Shown: positions 37,010-50,262, numbered from the stretch's first letter. The stretch: DNA of 64,000 bases from Cervus elaphus (GCF_910594005.1 NC_057816.1:25809797-25873796), one strand, 5' to 3'. Translations and numbers: made by a program. The notes: generated by a model from the letters alone, not told the origin.

Positions 37010-37550
37010 TTTTTAAAAAATTTTTATTGCAGTAGAGTTGATTTACAATGTTGTGTTTAAGTGTACACAAAGTGAATCAGTTATACATATACTCTCTTTC
37101 TAAAGGTTCTTTTCCCATAATAGTCCATTACAGAGTATGGAGTATAGTTCCCTGTGCTATATAGCATGTTCTTACTAGTTATCTATTTTATATATAGTAG
37201 TGTGGGGGAGCCTGGTGGGCTGCCGTCTATGGGGTTGCACAGAGTCAGACACGACTGAAGTGACTTAGCAGCAGCAGCGGTGTGTATATATCAATCCCAA
37301 TCTCCCGATTTATCCCTCCCCTGCATTATCCTTTGGTAACCAGGTTTGTTTTCTACATCTGTGACTCTACTTCTATTTGTAAATGAGTTCATCTGTACTC
37401 CTTTTTCAGATTCTATGTATAAGTGACAGTGTATGATATTTGTCTTTCTATTTCTGATTTACTTTGCTCAGTATCACAATCTCGAGGTTCATCCATGTTG
37501 CTGCAAATGACATTCTTTTGTTCTTTTTAATGGCAGAGTAATATTCCACA
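37010..37550 (-). repeat. L1 3' end, split by a SINE piece
   Basis: GTAGAGTTGATTTACAATG to GGTTCATCCATGTTGCTGC, with the SINE at 37204-37280 inside. Confidence 0.82.
37204..37280 (+). mobile_element. Bov-tA SINE 3' fragment
   Basis: GGGGAGCCTGGTGGGCTGCC to GTGACTTAGCAGCAGCAGC. AGTGTG occurs on both sides of it. Confidence 0.88.
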
Positions 37551-38340
37551 TGAATTCTTGATTGAAACTGGATTCGTCCAGGTCAGCAGTGATGTAGAAA
37601 CCTTTCTGAACTGCTATTAAATGTCAGATTCTCATGCGATAGTCTCTAGTGAACCAGGGACCTTCTATGACTCCTTCGCTTCCTTGGTGCTTTTTTCTCT
37701 ATACTCTTACCAGTCAATATTTATTTGCTGAGTGATTTAACCATAGCCCAGTGATTTATCATGACTGACATTATGTGCAGAATAACCGCTGGATGCCCAG
37801 GTGAATTCTTCGCATCAATTAAGGCTTAATAGTCTTATTGACTGGACAAATAAGCACTGTTGTCATTATCATGACTATTGTTATCGAATCAGGTATTGGG
37901 ACTTGACAAGAAAAACTGGATTATAGATTCTTGGTTTTGATGGGTTCTACTCAGAAACTTTTCCTTAACATCATCTTAACACACAGTAGGACATTTTTAT
38001 CTGCTGTGGCTCTGTTAGAACTCTGGTTTCTATATTTGAATGAGTTATGCTGATCTCTATCATCACTAGATGGTTTTTTAGTGTGAGAATGAATGTGGAA
38101 GGGCTAAACTAATTACAATTTTCACCCGCGATGAGGACAAAAGTGAACTGTTGGCTGTTATAATCAGATTGTGTGCTACTTGACTTGTTCAGAAATAGTA
38201 GGTACTATGAAAATAATGTTTGGCAATAACAAGAGTTACCAGTTATGCAACAGCTTTTAGGTCCCAGGCGCTTCCCATACACTGTCTTAGATAATCTTCC
38301 CAAGACTACTGTGTTCCCAAGATATCCATTTTACAGAATG
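37551..38340. other. Unique DNA, no gene seen
   Basis: No coding or repeat signal recognised. A worn MIR is possible at 38230-38340. Confidence 0.4.
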
Positions 38341-38494
38341 CTTGTACCATTCCCCGTTCCCCAAACTCCCAGCCCCTGATAAACACCTGTTTACTGTTTC
38401 TATGAGTGCGACTTTTTTCCTTTGCTTAATGCCATGTTTAGATGCAAGTCAGTGTACATTTCAAGCAGTCGATGCTGAGAAATTTAGCACTGCA

Positions 38495-38508
38495 CTGCCC
38501 TCTTGTGC
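38495..38508 (-). promoter_or_regulatory. CTCF-like motif, - orientation
   Basis: The reverse strand reads GCACAAGAGGGCAG, a good match to the CTCF core AGRGGGCRS. Confidence 0.4.
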
Positions 38509-38819
38509 TTTTGACCACATTTACAGCATCAAGGCGATTAAAATCTCACTGCCTTCTTTGCACCCAATCTTCCCTCTTCCACTTCAACAGTTGAGTTTGC
38601 CCGCTTGTTTTAAATTTAAATGAAGGTTTATGAAGGCTCTTGGCAGAGAATGGTGTCTTTGTCCACACTGGAATCCTTCCTCCCCTGCACTCAAGATTTT
38701 CTCCTCTTCATTGCTCTCTCTTAATACTAAATTGTATAAAAGAGGTAAAAAGACCCCAAAGCGGCCAGTTTCCAAGAGCTCAAATGTTCAAAAGAGAAAC
38801 TGCAATATCTATTGAGCCG

Positions 38820-38960
38820 CAAAGTTGTGTGTGTTCCAGTATTTCATTTTTATAATTAGTCAATTATGAATTCCCAGTTATAAATAATTAATCGATGTTC
38901 GATCTCCTGAGAGGAAACACATTTGACAAATGATCAAACCAATGCAAAACCTAATTCAGG
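38820..38960. promoter_or_regulatory. AT-rich homeodomain-motif cluster
   Basis: TTATAATTAGTCAATTATGA and ATAAATAATTAATCGATG pack several TAAT/ATTA cores into 60 bp outside any repeat. Function is a guess. Confidence 0.25.
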
Positions 38961-39009
38961 GCATCCTTAAAAATGACTTTAAACAGAAAGAAAAAAACTC
39001 TGAGAAATT

Positions 39010-39092
39010 CTTTTTTTTTTTTTTATTTTAATTTTTTATTAGTTGGAGGCTAATTACTTCACAACATTTCAGTGGGTTTTGTCATACATTGA
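39010..39092 (-). mobile_element. L1_BT-type 3' end, very short
   Basis: Poly-T, then TTATTAGTTGGAGGCTAATT. GAGAAATTCTTT flanks both sides (39001 and 39091). Confidence 0.85.
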
Positions 39093-39439
39093 GAAATTCT
39101 TTAAACTGATAAAAATGCTGACATGTAAAAAGACTCCCAAAGTAAACCAAAATAACCATTAAAAATAAATAAATAACTGAGAAACTTGCTTTCTTCAAAC
39201 TATTATTTTGACCTAATTGTCCTCTGAGCCAGTTTGATTTCAACCAAACTGCTTTCTTCCAAATCATGTTTTGAGAACTTGTTTCTAATTTGTCTTTGGC
39301 CAAATCCCATGCTACCCATACAAGCCAAGGAATTCAGTCATCAAAATGAGGTTTTTTTTTTTAACCTCTTTTACCTAGAAATGTATGAATTCAATTTGTC
39401 TTCCCTTATATATCCTGCTTGATTTTTTTAGTGTTTTCA

Positions 39440-39585
39440 TAATCATGTAATTTAATCCTCACAAAAAGTTAGGAGATTATTTCTGTTTTACACTGGAGGA
39501 AATGAAGTTTCAGTGAGGCTAAAGGATTTGTCTGTCCAAGGCCACATGGTTCACTAGTGAAAAAGTTAGAGACCCCAGATCTTTT
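39440..39585 (-). repeat. MIR
   Basis: CTGTTTTACACTGGAGGAAA and TTTGTCTGTCCAAGGCCACA follow reverse MIR order. Confidence 0.65.
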
Positions 39586-39599
39586 AGGTTCTATGTGTG

Positions 39600-39812
39600 C
39601 ATGCTCAGTTGCATCCAACTCTTTGCAACCCCATGGACTGTAGCCCGCCAGGCTCCTCTGTCCATGGGATTCTCCAGGCAGAATACTGGAGTGAGCTATC
39701 ATGCCCTTTCCAGGGGATCTTCCCAACCCAGTGATCAAACCTGAGTTTGAGCCTCTTAAATCTCCTGCATTGTCAGGTGGGTTCTTTACCACTGAGCCAC
39801 CAGGGAAGCTCC
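39600..39812 (-). mobile_element. Bov-tA SINE
   Basis: CATGCTCAGTTGCATCCAAC to TGAGCCACCAGGGAAGCTCC on the reverse strand. Confidence 0.93.
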
Positions 39813-40086
39813 TTCAGGCTGTATACTGGGGCCAATTCCATCACAATAGTGGCAAAAATGTAGAACCTGCCTTGCAGGATGGAGCCTAGAACAGAGTTTA
39901 GGAACTTTTACACTCAGTTTCAATGTACTAACCAGGTGTTCACAGAATTTTGCTGTGGAATCTGAGGGAACTGAGTTTGTTTTTAGGGTAGAGTTGATAT
40001 ATCTATCAGTCAGTTTCTGTGTGTGTTATGTGTGTTTAGCTCCTACGATATGACAATATAGAAAAATACACAAGGATTCTTGACCA

Positions 40087-40136
40087 GTGGGGTTGCAAAG
40101 AGTTGGACACCACTGAGCGACTGAACTGAACTGAAC
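40087..40136 (+). mobile_element. BovB/Bov-tA 3' end fragment
   Basis: GGGGTTGCAAAGAGTTGGAC to ACTGAACTGAACTGAAC. Confidence 0.85.
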
Positions 40137-40202
40137 CAAATATGTAATGTTCTCAAGCATTCTGCTCTCCAAGTTGTTCAATATGATCAAGGAAAGCGAA
40201 CC

Positions 40203-40345
40203 CACATTTGTTTGTTCATTCATTCAGGAAACATTTATTTAGTGTCTATACTATGTCAGGTACCATCCTAGGTGTTGGGGATACAACAGTGAGCAAAATA
40301 AAGTCCTACTTCATGGACTGTTCATTCTAGCAAGACAGTAAGTAG
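40203..40345 (-). repeat. L2-like fragment
   Basis: TTCATTCATTCAGGAAACAT, GTCAGGTACCATCCTAGGTG and GGGGATACAACAGTGAGCAA are typical of the L2 3' end in reverse. Confidence 0.75.
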
Positions 40346-40559
40346 TATATAGCACAGTAGGTATTTGAGGGGTAAATTAGATGGCTTTTCCTAGTGACCA
40401 TGGCCAATACTCAGGAAAAGGAGAAGTCAGAGAAGGTTCAAGGAAGTATGTCACTGTTACATGGAACCACAAATGATTGAGGTCATACTTTTTAAAGTGT
40501 GTTATACCAAAGGATATTTGTATCATTTGGGGGAATATCAGTTTTATATTGTAAGACTA

Positions 40560-40760
40560 GAGATGGATTCAGATCTTGATTCCTTTCTTTATTAGTTGTA
40601 TGATCTGAGATGTGTTACTCTGATCTTTACTCTGTTTTCTCCTCTATAAAATGGAAATAATATTAGTACCTGTCATATCTCTACCTCATACAGCTACCAT
40701 GAAAACTAAAAGGATAGATAATATATGGAAAATTTAGCACAGTAACTAACACAAATCAAG
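40560..40760 (+). repeat. MIR
   Basis: TCTATAAAATGGAAATAATA and ACTCTGTTTTCTCCTC in forward order. Confidence 0.65.
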
Positions 40761-40914
40761 AAACTAAATATAACTGCTGTGTCAGGCAGGATACTTTCTG
40801 TTGCTGGTGATAGACTGGTCCACGTAGTTATATCAAACAATGCCTTTGGACCCATCATTCTGTCTATAATTTCATTTGTGTTCCCAAGAACAAGTAATAT
40901 CTGAATAAGAATTC

Positions 40915-41075
40915 ATAAATATTGAGCTCTTAAATATGACACGTTTCCAAGCACTTTGCATGGATTGTATCATTTAATCTTCACAAGACTCAATGAGGTA
41001 GATGATATAATCATCTCATTTTACAAGTGAGGAAACTGGGATACAGGGAGGTTAATAGCTGGAAAGAGGAAAAAC
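40915..41075 (-). repeat. MIR
   Basis: AATCTTCACAAGACTCAATG, CATTTTACAAGTGAGGAAAC and GGGAGGTTAATAGCTGG. Confidence 0.75.
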
Positions 41076-41537
41076 TGTTTTACTCTAGAGCTTAACCATT
41101 ACACAGAATCCTTTTGAAGAAATTAATGGGTGAAGAGGATAGAGTTTCAAATAAGAGAAAGTAAAGTATTATAGATAATTTTGAGTTCTCATGTGACTAA
41201 TAAGTTCAATGAAAAATTGTGGGCTCATTTATCTTGGCACCCACAGCATCTAACCAGCATGCACACAAAAGCAACTAATAAATATTTCACAACTGAACTG
41301 ATTCAGTATTAGCAATCTTTACTCTCTGCTTTCTCCAACAATGCTTAAGTATTTTAGCTTTGCATTTGCTAACTACCCACCTTGCTCAAAACTATTAGCT
41401 AATAAACTTATGCATATAGTTATTTCATTTTAAAAAACTCAAAAAGAACTAATAGTAAGCACCCCTATATTGAGATCAGAAAGGACTTTCTAACACTGAA
41501 ATGGATCCCTGGAAAACAAAAATTTCCACCTTCTCTG

Positions 41538-41551
41538 GCGCCCTCTTGTGC
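41538..41551 (-). promoter_or_regulatory. CTCF-like motif, - orientation
   Basis: The reverse strand reads GCACAAGAGGGCGC. It shares GCACAAGAGGGC with the motif at 38495. Confidence 0.45.
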
Positions 41552-41559
41552 TTTATGAC

Positions 41560-42225
41560 AGAAACTAATCCAGAGTGCTGATGCTTCCAGGTGTTGAGAA
41601 GTGAAACTGAATCTGAAAAAATTCAACACACACGCTCTTAGAGATTAAACTGTTTTCCACTCATCTCTTCATGTTACACTAATCAGTGCTTGTGTCAGGA
41701 ATTGTAAAATATTGTGTAACCTGGTTTCCCTCGTCCCAGTAGGCTGTAATTTACCTAATCAGTTTGAAAATTTCCTCCAGCTCTTATTCCTAGAGATTCA
41801 TACAACCTGTAAAATGTGTGCTTTTTGGAAGCATGTGTGACTTGTGTTATCTGGCAGGACTGCCATCTCTCTCTCTCTCATCCTCGGGTCAAGGCTCTGA
41901 TTTCCTTAAAAAAATGTAAAGCTGCAGGAAGAGGGCAGTACATCTACTTTTCCTTGACTTAAAGGGCGCCTTGAGGCAGTGCTGCTTGTTCATCAGTCTT
42001 GCTGAGTTTTCACTGGTTCCCTGGTACCACTTTTCAAGTCCCCCTGCATCATTGTACTGTGAGCACTGGAAAGGAATACAGGCTCAGCAGGTAACAATGC
42101 AAGTGATAGATTCTACATTGCCTTAAACCAGGTGTCCTGCCCCAGCAGCTGGCGAAACAGGCTCAGATGTTTCAGATTATTAAACTTGAGCTGGAACCTG
42201 CATTATATTTCCATGAATAATGATG
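41560..42225. other. Unique DNA, no gene seen
   Basis: Repeat-poor with mixed composition. No coding signal. Confidence 0.4.
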
Positions 42226-42229
42226 ATAT

Positions 42230-42430
42230 TAAAATTATTAATAAAAATGACTGAATTTTATTTAGTGCTTAATAGTTAAGCAATAAACACTAAATACATT
42301 GCTGAGTGCTTTACAGGCAGCATCTTGCTTAATTTTCACAAGTCTCCTAGGGAGTAAGTAGTGTTATAATTGTCCTTCACAGATAAGAAAACTGAGCTGC
42401 AGAGAGGTTAGATACTTTGAGAGACACCAT
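42230..42430 (-). repeat. MIR
   Basis: CTTTACAGGCAGCATCTTGC, TCCTTCACAGATAAGAAAAC and AGCTGCAGAGAGGTTAGATA. Confidence 0.7.
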
Positions 42431-42469
42431 AGCTTTGAGAGAATCTGTCTGCTCTAATTGTCTGAGCCA

Positions 42470-42660
42470 CAAGACTACAGTTCCAATGCTGGCTCTACCA
42501 CTTTCTAACTGTGTGACTTTTGGTTATTTGCTTAACCTCTCTGTGCCTCAGTTTCCTTATCTATAATAACTCCTGCTTCAGAAGCATATTGCAGGTATTA
42601 AATGAGCTAATGGTCCATATTGTTAAGTGCTGTAAAAGTACTTTTACAAAAAGAAGTGAA
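42470..42660 (+). repeat. MIR
   Basis: ATGCTGGCTCTACCACTTTC, TTGCTTAACCTCTCTGTGCC and TCAGTTTCCTTATCTATAAT: one of the best-preserved MIRs here. Confidence 0.9.
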
Positions 42661-42775
42661 GCCCAGGTTGGTTCAGACCACTATATAGTCTAAGATGAAG
42701 ATTATGCTTTTTCTCCTAATGGATATTGTTATGAAATGGATCCTAGTAACATGTCTAACCAAGGTTAATTTCTTC

Positions 42776-42925
42776 TTTGTGCAGCACAATCATCTAAGAA
42801 TCTTTAAAAACTACTGATCCTGATTCAATAGGTCTAGTGCAAAGCCCAAGCATCTTTATTTTTCTGAAGCTTTAAGAGATGTCCATCCATAGCCAGAACT
42901 ACAAGTCACTGCCGTAGTACTTAGC
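42776..42925 (+). repeat. MER5-like hAT remnant
   Basis: AATCATCTAAGAATCTTTAA, CTGATTCAATAGGTCTAGTG and AAAGCCCAAGCATCTTTAT follow the MER5 pattern. Confidence 0.6.
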
Positions 42926-42944
42926 TGTTGACAAAGATCTTTTC

Positions 42945-43170
42945 CATAATAAGATAATATTTATTCAGGGGTTACTATATGCTATATACTAAGTGCTTTA
43001 TTTGGATCATCTCATTTTAATCCTCCAACAAAAGCTTCATGAGTTAGCTAACTAGTGTCATCCACACTTTACAGATGGGAAAACCAAGGAATAGAAGGTA
43101 AGGAACTTGCCCAAGGTCACTTGCATAGCTGGTGGCAGAGCGGGGATTTTAAACCAGTGGACCAATACCA
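42945..43170 (-). repeat. MIR
   Basis: ACTAAGTGCTTTATTTGGAT, CACTTTACAGATGGGAAAAC and AACTTGCCCAAGGTCACTTG. Confidence 0.88.
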
Positions 43171-43479
43171 TGGCCTGTTCATTTAACTAGCAGCTTAGAC
43201 TACCTTTCCACCTAGGGTCTAATTTGAACTTTGAATAAATCTTTCACATAAAAAAATAAAAACAAACTTGCACACAAGTCTGTGCAGTGAGCTGGTTTTG
43301 CCATTATTCACAGTTTATAACTGCAGAGACTAAAACTAAGGACTAAAACTATAACTGCAGGACTAAAACCAAATATACACAGCTAGTCAGTGTACAAGCT
43401 AAGGCTTACACCTGGGTCTTATAACTTGAAATCCTATTCACTTTCTCTATTGTCACAGAGAACTTCAAATAAACCAAAG

Positions 43480-43587
43480 TGTTAGTTGCTCAGTCATGTC
43501 CGACTCTTTGAACAGTAGCCTGCCAGGCACCTCTGTCCATGGAATTCTCCAGGCAAGAATACTGGAGTAGGTTGCCCTTTCCTTCTC
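43480..43587 (-). mobile_element. Bov-tA SINE, 5'-truncated
   Basis: GTTGCTCAGTCATGTCCGAC to GCCCTTTCCTTCTCC. CAAATAAACCAA lies on both sides (about 43465 and 43588). Confidence 0.92.
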
Positions 43588-43599
43588 CCAAATAAACCA

Positions 43600-43832
43600 A
43601 GGTGGATAGTTCTTTTATAAGATCTTTCATATGCTTTACCTTCTCTTTCCTACAATGACTGCTTTAATCCATGCCATCACCCCCTCTGGCAAGAGCTTCA
43701 ACCAAAAGCCCTCTTCTATCTTTATCTCTTTTCTGCACACTACTTCCAGTTTCTTCATCTGCTAAATGCAGAACTCATCAATCAACTCTTTAGATTAAAA
43801 TTTGGCTAACATCTGTTTTGTCTGCCATTTGC
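43600..43832. other. Unique DNA before the LTR, no gene seen
   Basis: No coding signal. Confidence 0.4.
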
Positions 43833-43860
43833 AGTAGGTTGAATGGTGGCTCCAAAAAAA

Positions 43861-43898
<38 letters not shown>

Positions 43899-43931
43899 CC
43901 TAGCCCCTGGGACCTGTGAGCGTGACCTTAT
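43833..43931 (+). repeat. MaLR/MLT1-type LTR, left half
   Basis: The stretch from AGGTTGAATGGTGGCTCC to CCTGGGACCTGTGAG and GTGACCTTATT matches the familiar start of ERVL-MaLR (MLT1-like) LTRs. A CA run interrupts it. The LTR continues beyond the retrocopy at about 45243. The exact subfamily cannot be fixed by eye. Confidence 0.65.
43863..43896 (+). repeat. (AC)17 microsatellite
   Basis: An uninterrupted run of 17 AC units inside the left LTR half, about 270 bp upstream of the RNF113A-like start codon. Such a run is expected to vary in length between individuals. Confidence 0.95.
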
Positions 43932-43949
43932 TGGGGGGCGGGGGGAGTC

Positions 43950-45188
<1,239 letters not shown>

Positions 45189-45242
45189 TTTTCCGACTGT
45201 TCTCAAATCTCGAAATGTTTTGTAGTTTGGGGGGCGGGGGGG

Positions 45243-45575
45243 AATACTGTAGCTAAGTTACAGATCTCTAGGTGAAATCATTTTTTATTTTTCTGGGTTG
45301 GCCCTAAATCCAGCCTTAACTATCCTTGTAAGGCAGAAGAGAAGGCCATGTGAAGACAGAGGCAAAGACTGGTGTCCCCAGCCATAAGCCAAGGGATCCC
45401 TGAAGCCACCAGAAGCTGGAAGAAGCAAAGAGCCTCTAGAAGGAAGATGACCCCACCAACACCTTGATTTCAGACTTCTAGCCTCCAGAACTGTGACTGG
45501 ATACACTGCTGTTGTTATAAGCCACTCAGTGTTAATTTGTTGTGGCAGCTGTGGGGACCTAATACACCATTTCTT
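45243..45575 (+). repeat. MaLR/MLT1-type LTR, right half
   Basis: It resumes in LTR order with CTAAGTTACAGATCTCTAGG, GGTTGGCCCTAAATCCA, GAGAAGGCCATGTGAAGAC, AGCCACCAGAAGCTGG, CACCTTGATTTCAGACTTC and CTCCAGAACTGTGA, then AAGCCACTCAGTGTTAATTT and the CTAATACA end. This is the second part of the LTR that starts at 43833. Confidence 0.75.
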
Positions 45576-45885
45576 TACCTCTTTTTGACTTTGAGGGTTC
45601 ATGACATCTCTGGCTTCCCTGCTCATCTGGCTCTGTACCTCAAATAAACCCTCAGCCCTTCTGGGACTCCTTCACTGTCTACTGCGTGGGACCCTTGGGT
45701 CCTTTATGTGCCATCCCTCATGTTGCTTCTTTGTTGGAAAGAAGACATGCCATGGCAACAGAAGTCCCCCCTCAGAAGGGAACTGGCTTTGGGGTAATAT
45801 GGGGAAGGAAATGAGTTCTGTAAGGACAGATGGTGTGTAAGCAGAGCACCATTTGCCCATGAGTTCCTTGCTATGTTTTCCTCTT
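45576..45885. other. Unique DNA after the LTR, no gene seen
   Basis: Overlapping 60-80 codon frames on both strands with no domain. Confidence 0.4.
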
Positions 45886-45889
45886 TCTT

Positions 45890-46165
45890 AAAAAAAAAAA
45901 AAGATTATTGTTTGTTTACGTTTGGCTGGATCTTCATTGCTGCAGGTGGGCTATTCTCTAGTTGTGGGGGCTACTCTTCTCATTGTGGTGGTGTCTCTTG
46001 TTGCAGAGCATGGGCTCTAGGCGTGCTGGCTCAGTAGCTGTGGCGCATGGACTTAGTTACTTGTAGCATGTGGGGTCTTCTCGGACCAGGGATCGAAACG
46101 GTGTCCCCTGCATTGGCAGGAGGATTCTTTACCACTAGACCATCAGGGAAACCTTCCCTCCCCCC
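45890..46165 (-). mobile_element. tRNA-Glu SINE (CHR-like), full length
   Basis: The reverse strand reads from GGTTTCCCTGATGGTCTAGT through GGACACCGTTTCGATCCCTG to AACAAACAATAATCTT. Confidence 0.9.
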
Positions 46166-46169
46166 ACTT

Positions 46170-46955
46170 TTTAATCCCTGTATTGTTTCCATTAAAGAGC
46201 ACATCTGAGGGTTACTACCTGTACAATTGATACCTCATTTTTGGGTACCATCTGCAAAGTAAGAATGTTTGACAAGTTGACTCCTTCCTCTCCTTCTGGG
46301 CCACGTAAAACATGAAATCTATCATACAGAAGTTTTTCGTGAGTACCAGCTAAGTGTCAATGACAAATTGGCACTTACCAAGAGCATTGCCAATGAGTGA
46401 ACAACAAAGGCATTTGCCATCTGTCTCTAAGGAGAGTGCACCCCATGCTGCTATAGCTGTTGATCTTCAACAATCCCCGAGGAAGTTCAGGGTGGTGTGA
46501 GGCACTCTGCTCCAGGGAATCTGGTGGGACAGGTCTTTAGATAGTTGGATGTTTTTAGGAACAGATTTTATGATCTCAATCCTTGCATCTCCTCATATCT
46601 AGAGAAGCACTAAATCCCTTCATGGTGACCTCAGATCCTCATGACTAACAAAAAGCCTTTTGTAAAATCAGTTCTTCATGCTATTGAACTCCCCCTTCAT
46701 CAAAACCTTATATATTGACTTCCCCCCCACTGCCGCTTTGGAGCAGTCCCTCAGAGCTATCTGAGATGTTGCCTCCCCGGCTGCAGTCCTCATTTTGCCC
46801 CAAATAAAACTTAAAACCCTCAAGTTGCACATCTTTTTTTAGTCAACCTAAGTATTAAACACTACTCCAAGAACCAGGACTTGTATCAGTGAGATAGATG
46901 TGGTGCCTGAACTCACAGGGTAGTCTTCCTGGGTTGATGAATACCATGCTTATCT
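46170..46955. other. Unique DNA, no gene seen
   Basis: 46560-46830 resembles the 3' half of an old LTR (CCCCTTCATCAAAACCTTAT, CCAAATAAAACTTAAAACCC), but I cannot name a family. Confidence 0.35.
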
Positions 46956-47060
46956 ACTTGGACTTGCCCAAGGTCACATAGCTACTAAATGGCCAAGATT
47001 CAAATCTACTTCTGTCTGATTTCAAAGTTCACGCTTTCCATCACATCCGGCCTATCTATC
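46956..47060 (-). repeat. MIR fragment
   Basis: CTTGCCCAAGGTCACATAGC and AATGGCCAAGATTCAAATC. Confidence 0.75.
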
Positions 47061-49015
47061 AGTGTTCTGGCAGGAAAACAGAGAGTTGTTCAAATGGGAC
47101 AGTGGAATGAGAATTTAATAGAAGATTTATAAGAGGGTGGGGAGGATTAAGGAAAATCCAACAGGGAATGGTGCTGTGTCCCAGTGCTAACAATAGCTGG
47201 GTCTGAAGAGGTGTGGTGGGGAGGTGCTTACAGGAACTTGGAGAGGGTTGTCTGTAGCTGTGAGGGAGATCTGAATGATGGGAGTTATGCCTCTTGGTAG
47301 AGGACCAACCCCAGTGACCCTGTAGAGAAGGATATGAAGAAATAAACGCCCTTATCTCACTGTCTTCCCCCTTTCAGATAACCAGTGCCTTCCACTGGCC
47401 AAATCCAACTAGAAACTAGAGGACAAGCCAGAATGTTACAGGCTTTAGACGTCAGCTATGAGGTCACAGAGAAGGGTGTAAAGGGTAGAAAGTGGATATG
47501 AGGGGACAAATGAGAAATGCCCAATACACCAGTATTTTACAAACTTTTCCCATTCAGGTATTACCTTCATGAATTCATCATATCCCATGTATCCTGTACA
47601 CTCACCTATTCTTAATATTTTTTAAATGTCACTTTTAAATACCTTATTAAATGTATTAATAGGTCACAAAGAGTCAGACATGACTCAGCAACTGAACAAC
47701 AACAACTAATAAATGTATTACTAGTAATTCAGGTAATATGTGGCTACCTTAAACAGAAGAAAAGCCTTAAAAATATAATGAAAAATCATTGCCCCAAATT
47801 TAAAAAATAAAATTAATAACTATAAATGGTTGTTTATCTTTTGAGGTCAGGTACCATCTGGCCCTGCCTGCTTATCCAGTGTCCTGTCCCCAGCCCCGCT
47901 CCAGATGTTTACCCCTCCATTTCAGCCATGTTGATTTTTGGCCCTTCAAAACCAGCCATACTCTCACCCACCACAGTGCCATTACATAGGTTATTCTTTA
48001 GCATTGGTTAGTGACAGAACACTCTTGAAAATGCTAGGGAACTGAATAATACAACACATACGGGACAATCAGCTACAAACAAGAGGAACTATGCTTTTCT
48101 GAAGACTATTCTAGAATTGCACTGGTATCACTAAACATTGGTCATTGATCTGGGTGTCCAAGGTCTTGTCCTGACATCAAACTTTAATTCTATGGTCTTA
48201 CATAAGATATTTAACAGAAACATGACTCAGTTTCTCCATCTATATAAAATGAAACAAAAATTAGCATCGAAGCAGGAAACATGTGGGTACATATGCCATC
48301 ACCTCTTCACTCCTACAACTCCCAAAAGGGAAAAAAAAAATTACTGTCAAGAATGTGATAAATATACCAAATCAGCATCTAAATTGCTGAATGCAGTTCA
48401 TGCCTATATTTGTTCTATGACAGGAATATAGCAAAATTTTCTTCTAAACACCTTCCTTTACCAAATCTAAATTCTTTATGCCCCACCAGATATCTTAATA
48501 GTGCTACATTTATTTATAGCTCTCCTTTGCAAAAAAAGTCATCCAGCATACATATTTATGAATAAATGGAATAATAAATGGGGAAGAAGTATGGCCACCT
48601 TGAATACGGTTTAAACCTATTCTTTCTTTTATAATAGTGAGCTCTACTTTCTAGCCACAGGAATCAGAGAAGAAACTAAAGGAATACAAAATTGCTGCTT
48701 TCCTTGAGGTGGTACTCTCAGACATGAGAAGTTGACCTCATCTAGGCTTCATTCCTCTGTCTACACTGATGGTCAGGATGGTCTCCTTAGTTCTTCTCAG
48801 TCAGAACTAAGGAGATGCAGCTGACTAAGAAGGGGCTTTTGCTTAGATTTGGCCTTTTCCACTGGACTTAAATCTCAAAGGATGCACTGGTATCTTGAAT
48901 AATCCACTCTCTTCATCCCTGCCGCCCGCTCTGTGTCCTGAATAAAACTGATCTGCACAGTCTAAGTTCCTTCTGACCAATTAGTACCAGCAGGAGATCA
49001 AGGGAGGGAGAAGAG
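47061..49015. other. Mostly unique DNA, no gene seen
   Basis: It contains only a SINE tail at 47663-47700 (CACAAAGAGTCAGACATGAC). A 97-codon frame at 48138-48431 has no recognisable domain. Confidence 0.4.
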
Positions 49016-49130
49016 GATTCCCTGGCCAGCTAGTGATTAGGACTACATACTTCCACTTCAGGGGGCATGGGTTCAATCCCTGGTCAGGGATCTAAGGTCC
49101 CACAAGCTGCACCAAAAAGGTGGAAGAGAG
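49016..49130 (+). mobile_element. tRNA-Glu SINE (CHR-like), short
   Basis: GATTCCCTGGCCAGCTAGTG, GGGTTCAATCCCTGGTCAGG and CCCACAAGCTGCACC. Confidence 0.82.
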
Positions 49131-49664
49131 TGAGGTTGGGCTATTATTCCCTTAACTCCTTCTCTGTGCAGTTGCTCCAAACTCACTGTGTCCTATAAGA
49201 CAGCCCTCTCTGGCTCAGTTTTGATGAACTGATCCCCTCTTCTCTTTTGCTCTTTGAAACAACATCTGTTTAGTACCCTTGCCTTCAATTACCCATTTTG
49301 AGTGTCATGTCTTTCCTACCTTGAACCTTGAACCTAAAACAGGGAGTGGTAGGCTGGACCTACCCACAACCTTTGAGTTACCTTGTGAGGTCTGAGAGTC
49401 AGGCTGACATAAAGGAGAGAGGAGCCAAGGGAGGAAGAGGGATTGAGTCCTGGCCCCACTGGCTGACCGCCTGACTTCAGTGATGCCCAAGGCTTTCACA
49501 CACAGAATTTTTTTTTTTAATTTAATTCAGTATATATCTTTTTCTTTGCCCAAAACATCTTGAGCTGATGTTTCAATAACTTGAAACAGAAGTCTTAATG
49601 AAGGTGTTACTAAAAATATAGCTCTAAAGTGAAGACATCTGGATCCTTGATGCTAAAGACTCTG

Positions 49665-49930
49665 CTGCTGCTAAGTCACGTCAGTCGTGTCCAACTCTGT
49701 GTGACCCCATAGATGGCAGCCCAACAGGCTCCTCTGTCCCTGGGAATCTCCAGGCAAGAATACTGGAGTGGGTTGCCATTTCCTTCTCCAGTGCATGAAA
49801 GTGAAAAGTGAAAGTGAAGTTGCTCAGTAATGTCCGATTCTCAGCGACCCCATGGACTATAGCCTACCAGGCTCCTCCATCCATGGGATTCTCCAGGCAA
49901 GAGTACTGGAGTGGGTTGACATTGCCTAAA
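49665..49930 (-). mobile_element. BovA2-type dimeric SINE
   Basis: Two reverse Bov-tA units in tandem (about 49665-49795 and 49815-49930), joined by a GTGAAAAGTGAAAGTGAAG linker, as in BovA2 elements. Confidence 0.9.
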
Positions 49931-50129
49931 GATCCGGCTAAAGATTCTAGATCTGGCTTAAATACAGAACTACCTTCTAGTTCCATTCTGCCTGAGGCCT
50001 GATCCTACAGCTGATTCTATTTTCAGACTTCTCTGAGATTCTGTCTCCCATACATACTATGTGGGTGTTACAATATTCATCGTCTTTACTCTAGTTAGCA
50101 TGAGTGAGTCTCTGTTTCTTGGAGCAAGG

Positions 50130-50262
50130 TGAACATAATAAAACAGTTCCCATTTTACAGATAAGAATATGAAGGCCAAGATAAATGAAGAAACTTCATC
50201 TCAGTCAAAGATAAGGTCAAAAGTGGACTTGACAGGCAGGTCTTCTGGCCCAGGACCTTTTC
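50130..50262 (-). repeat. MIR fragment
   Basis: CCCATTTTACAGATAAGAAT and AAGGCCAAGATAAATGAAG. Confidence 0.55.
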
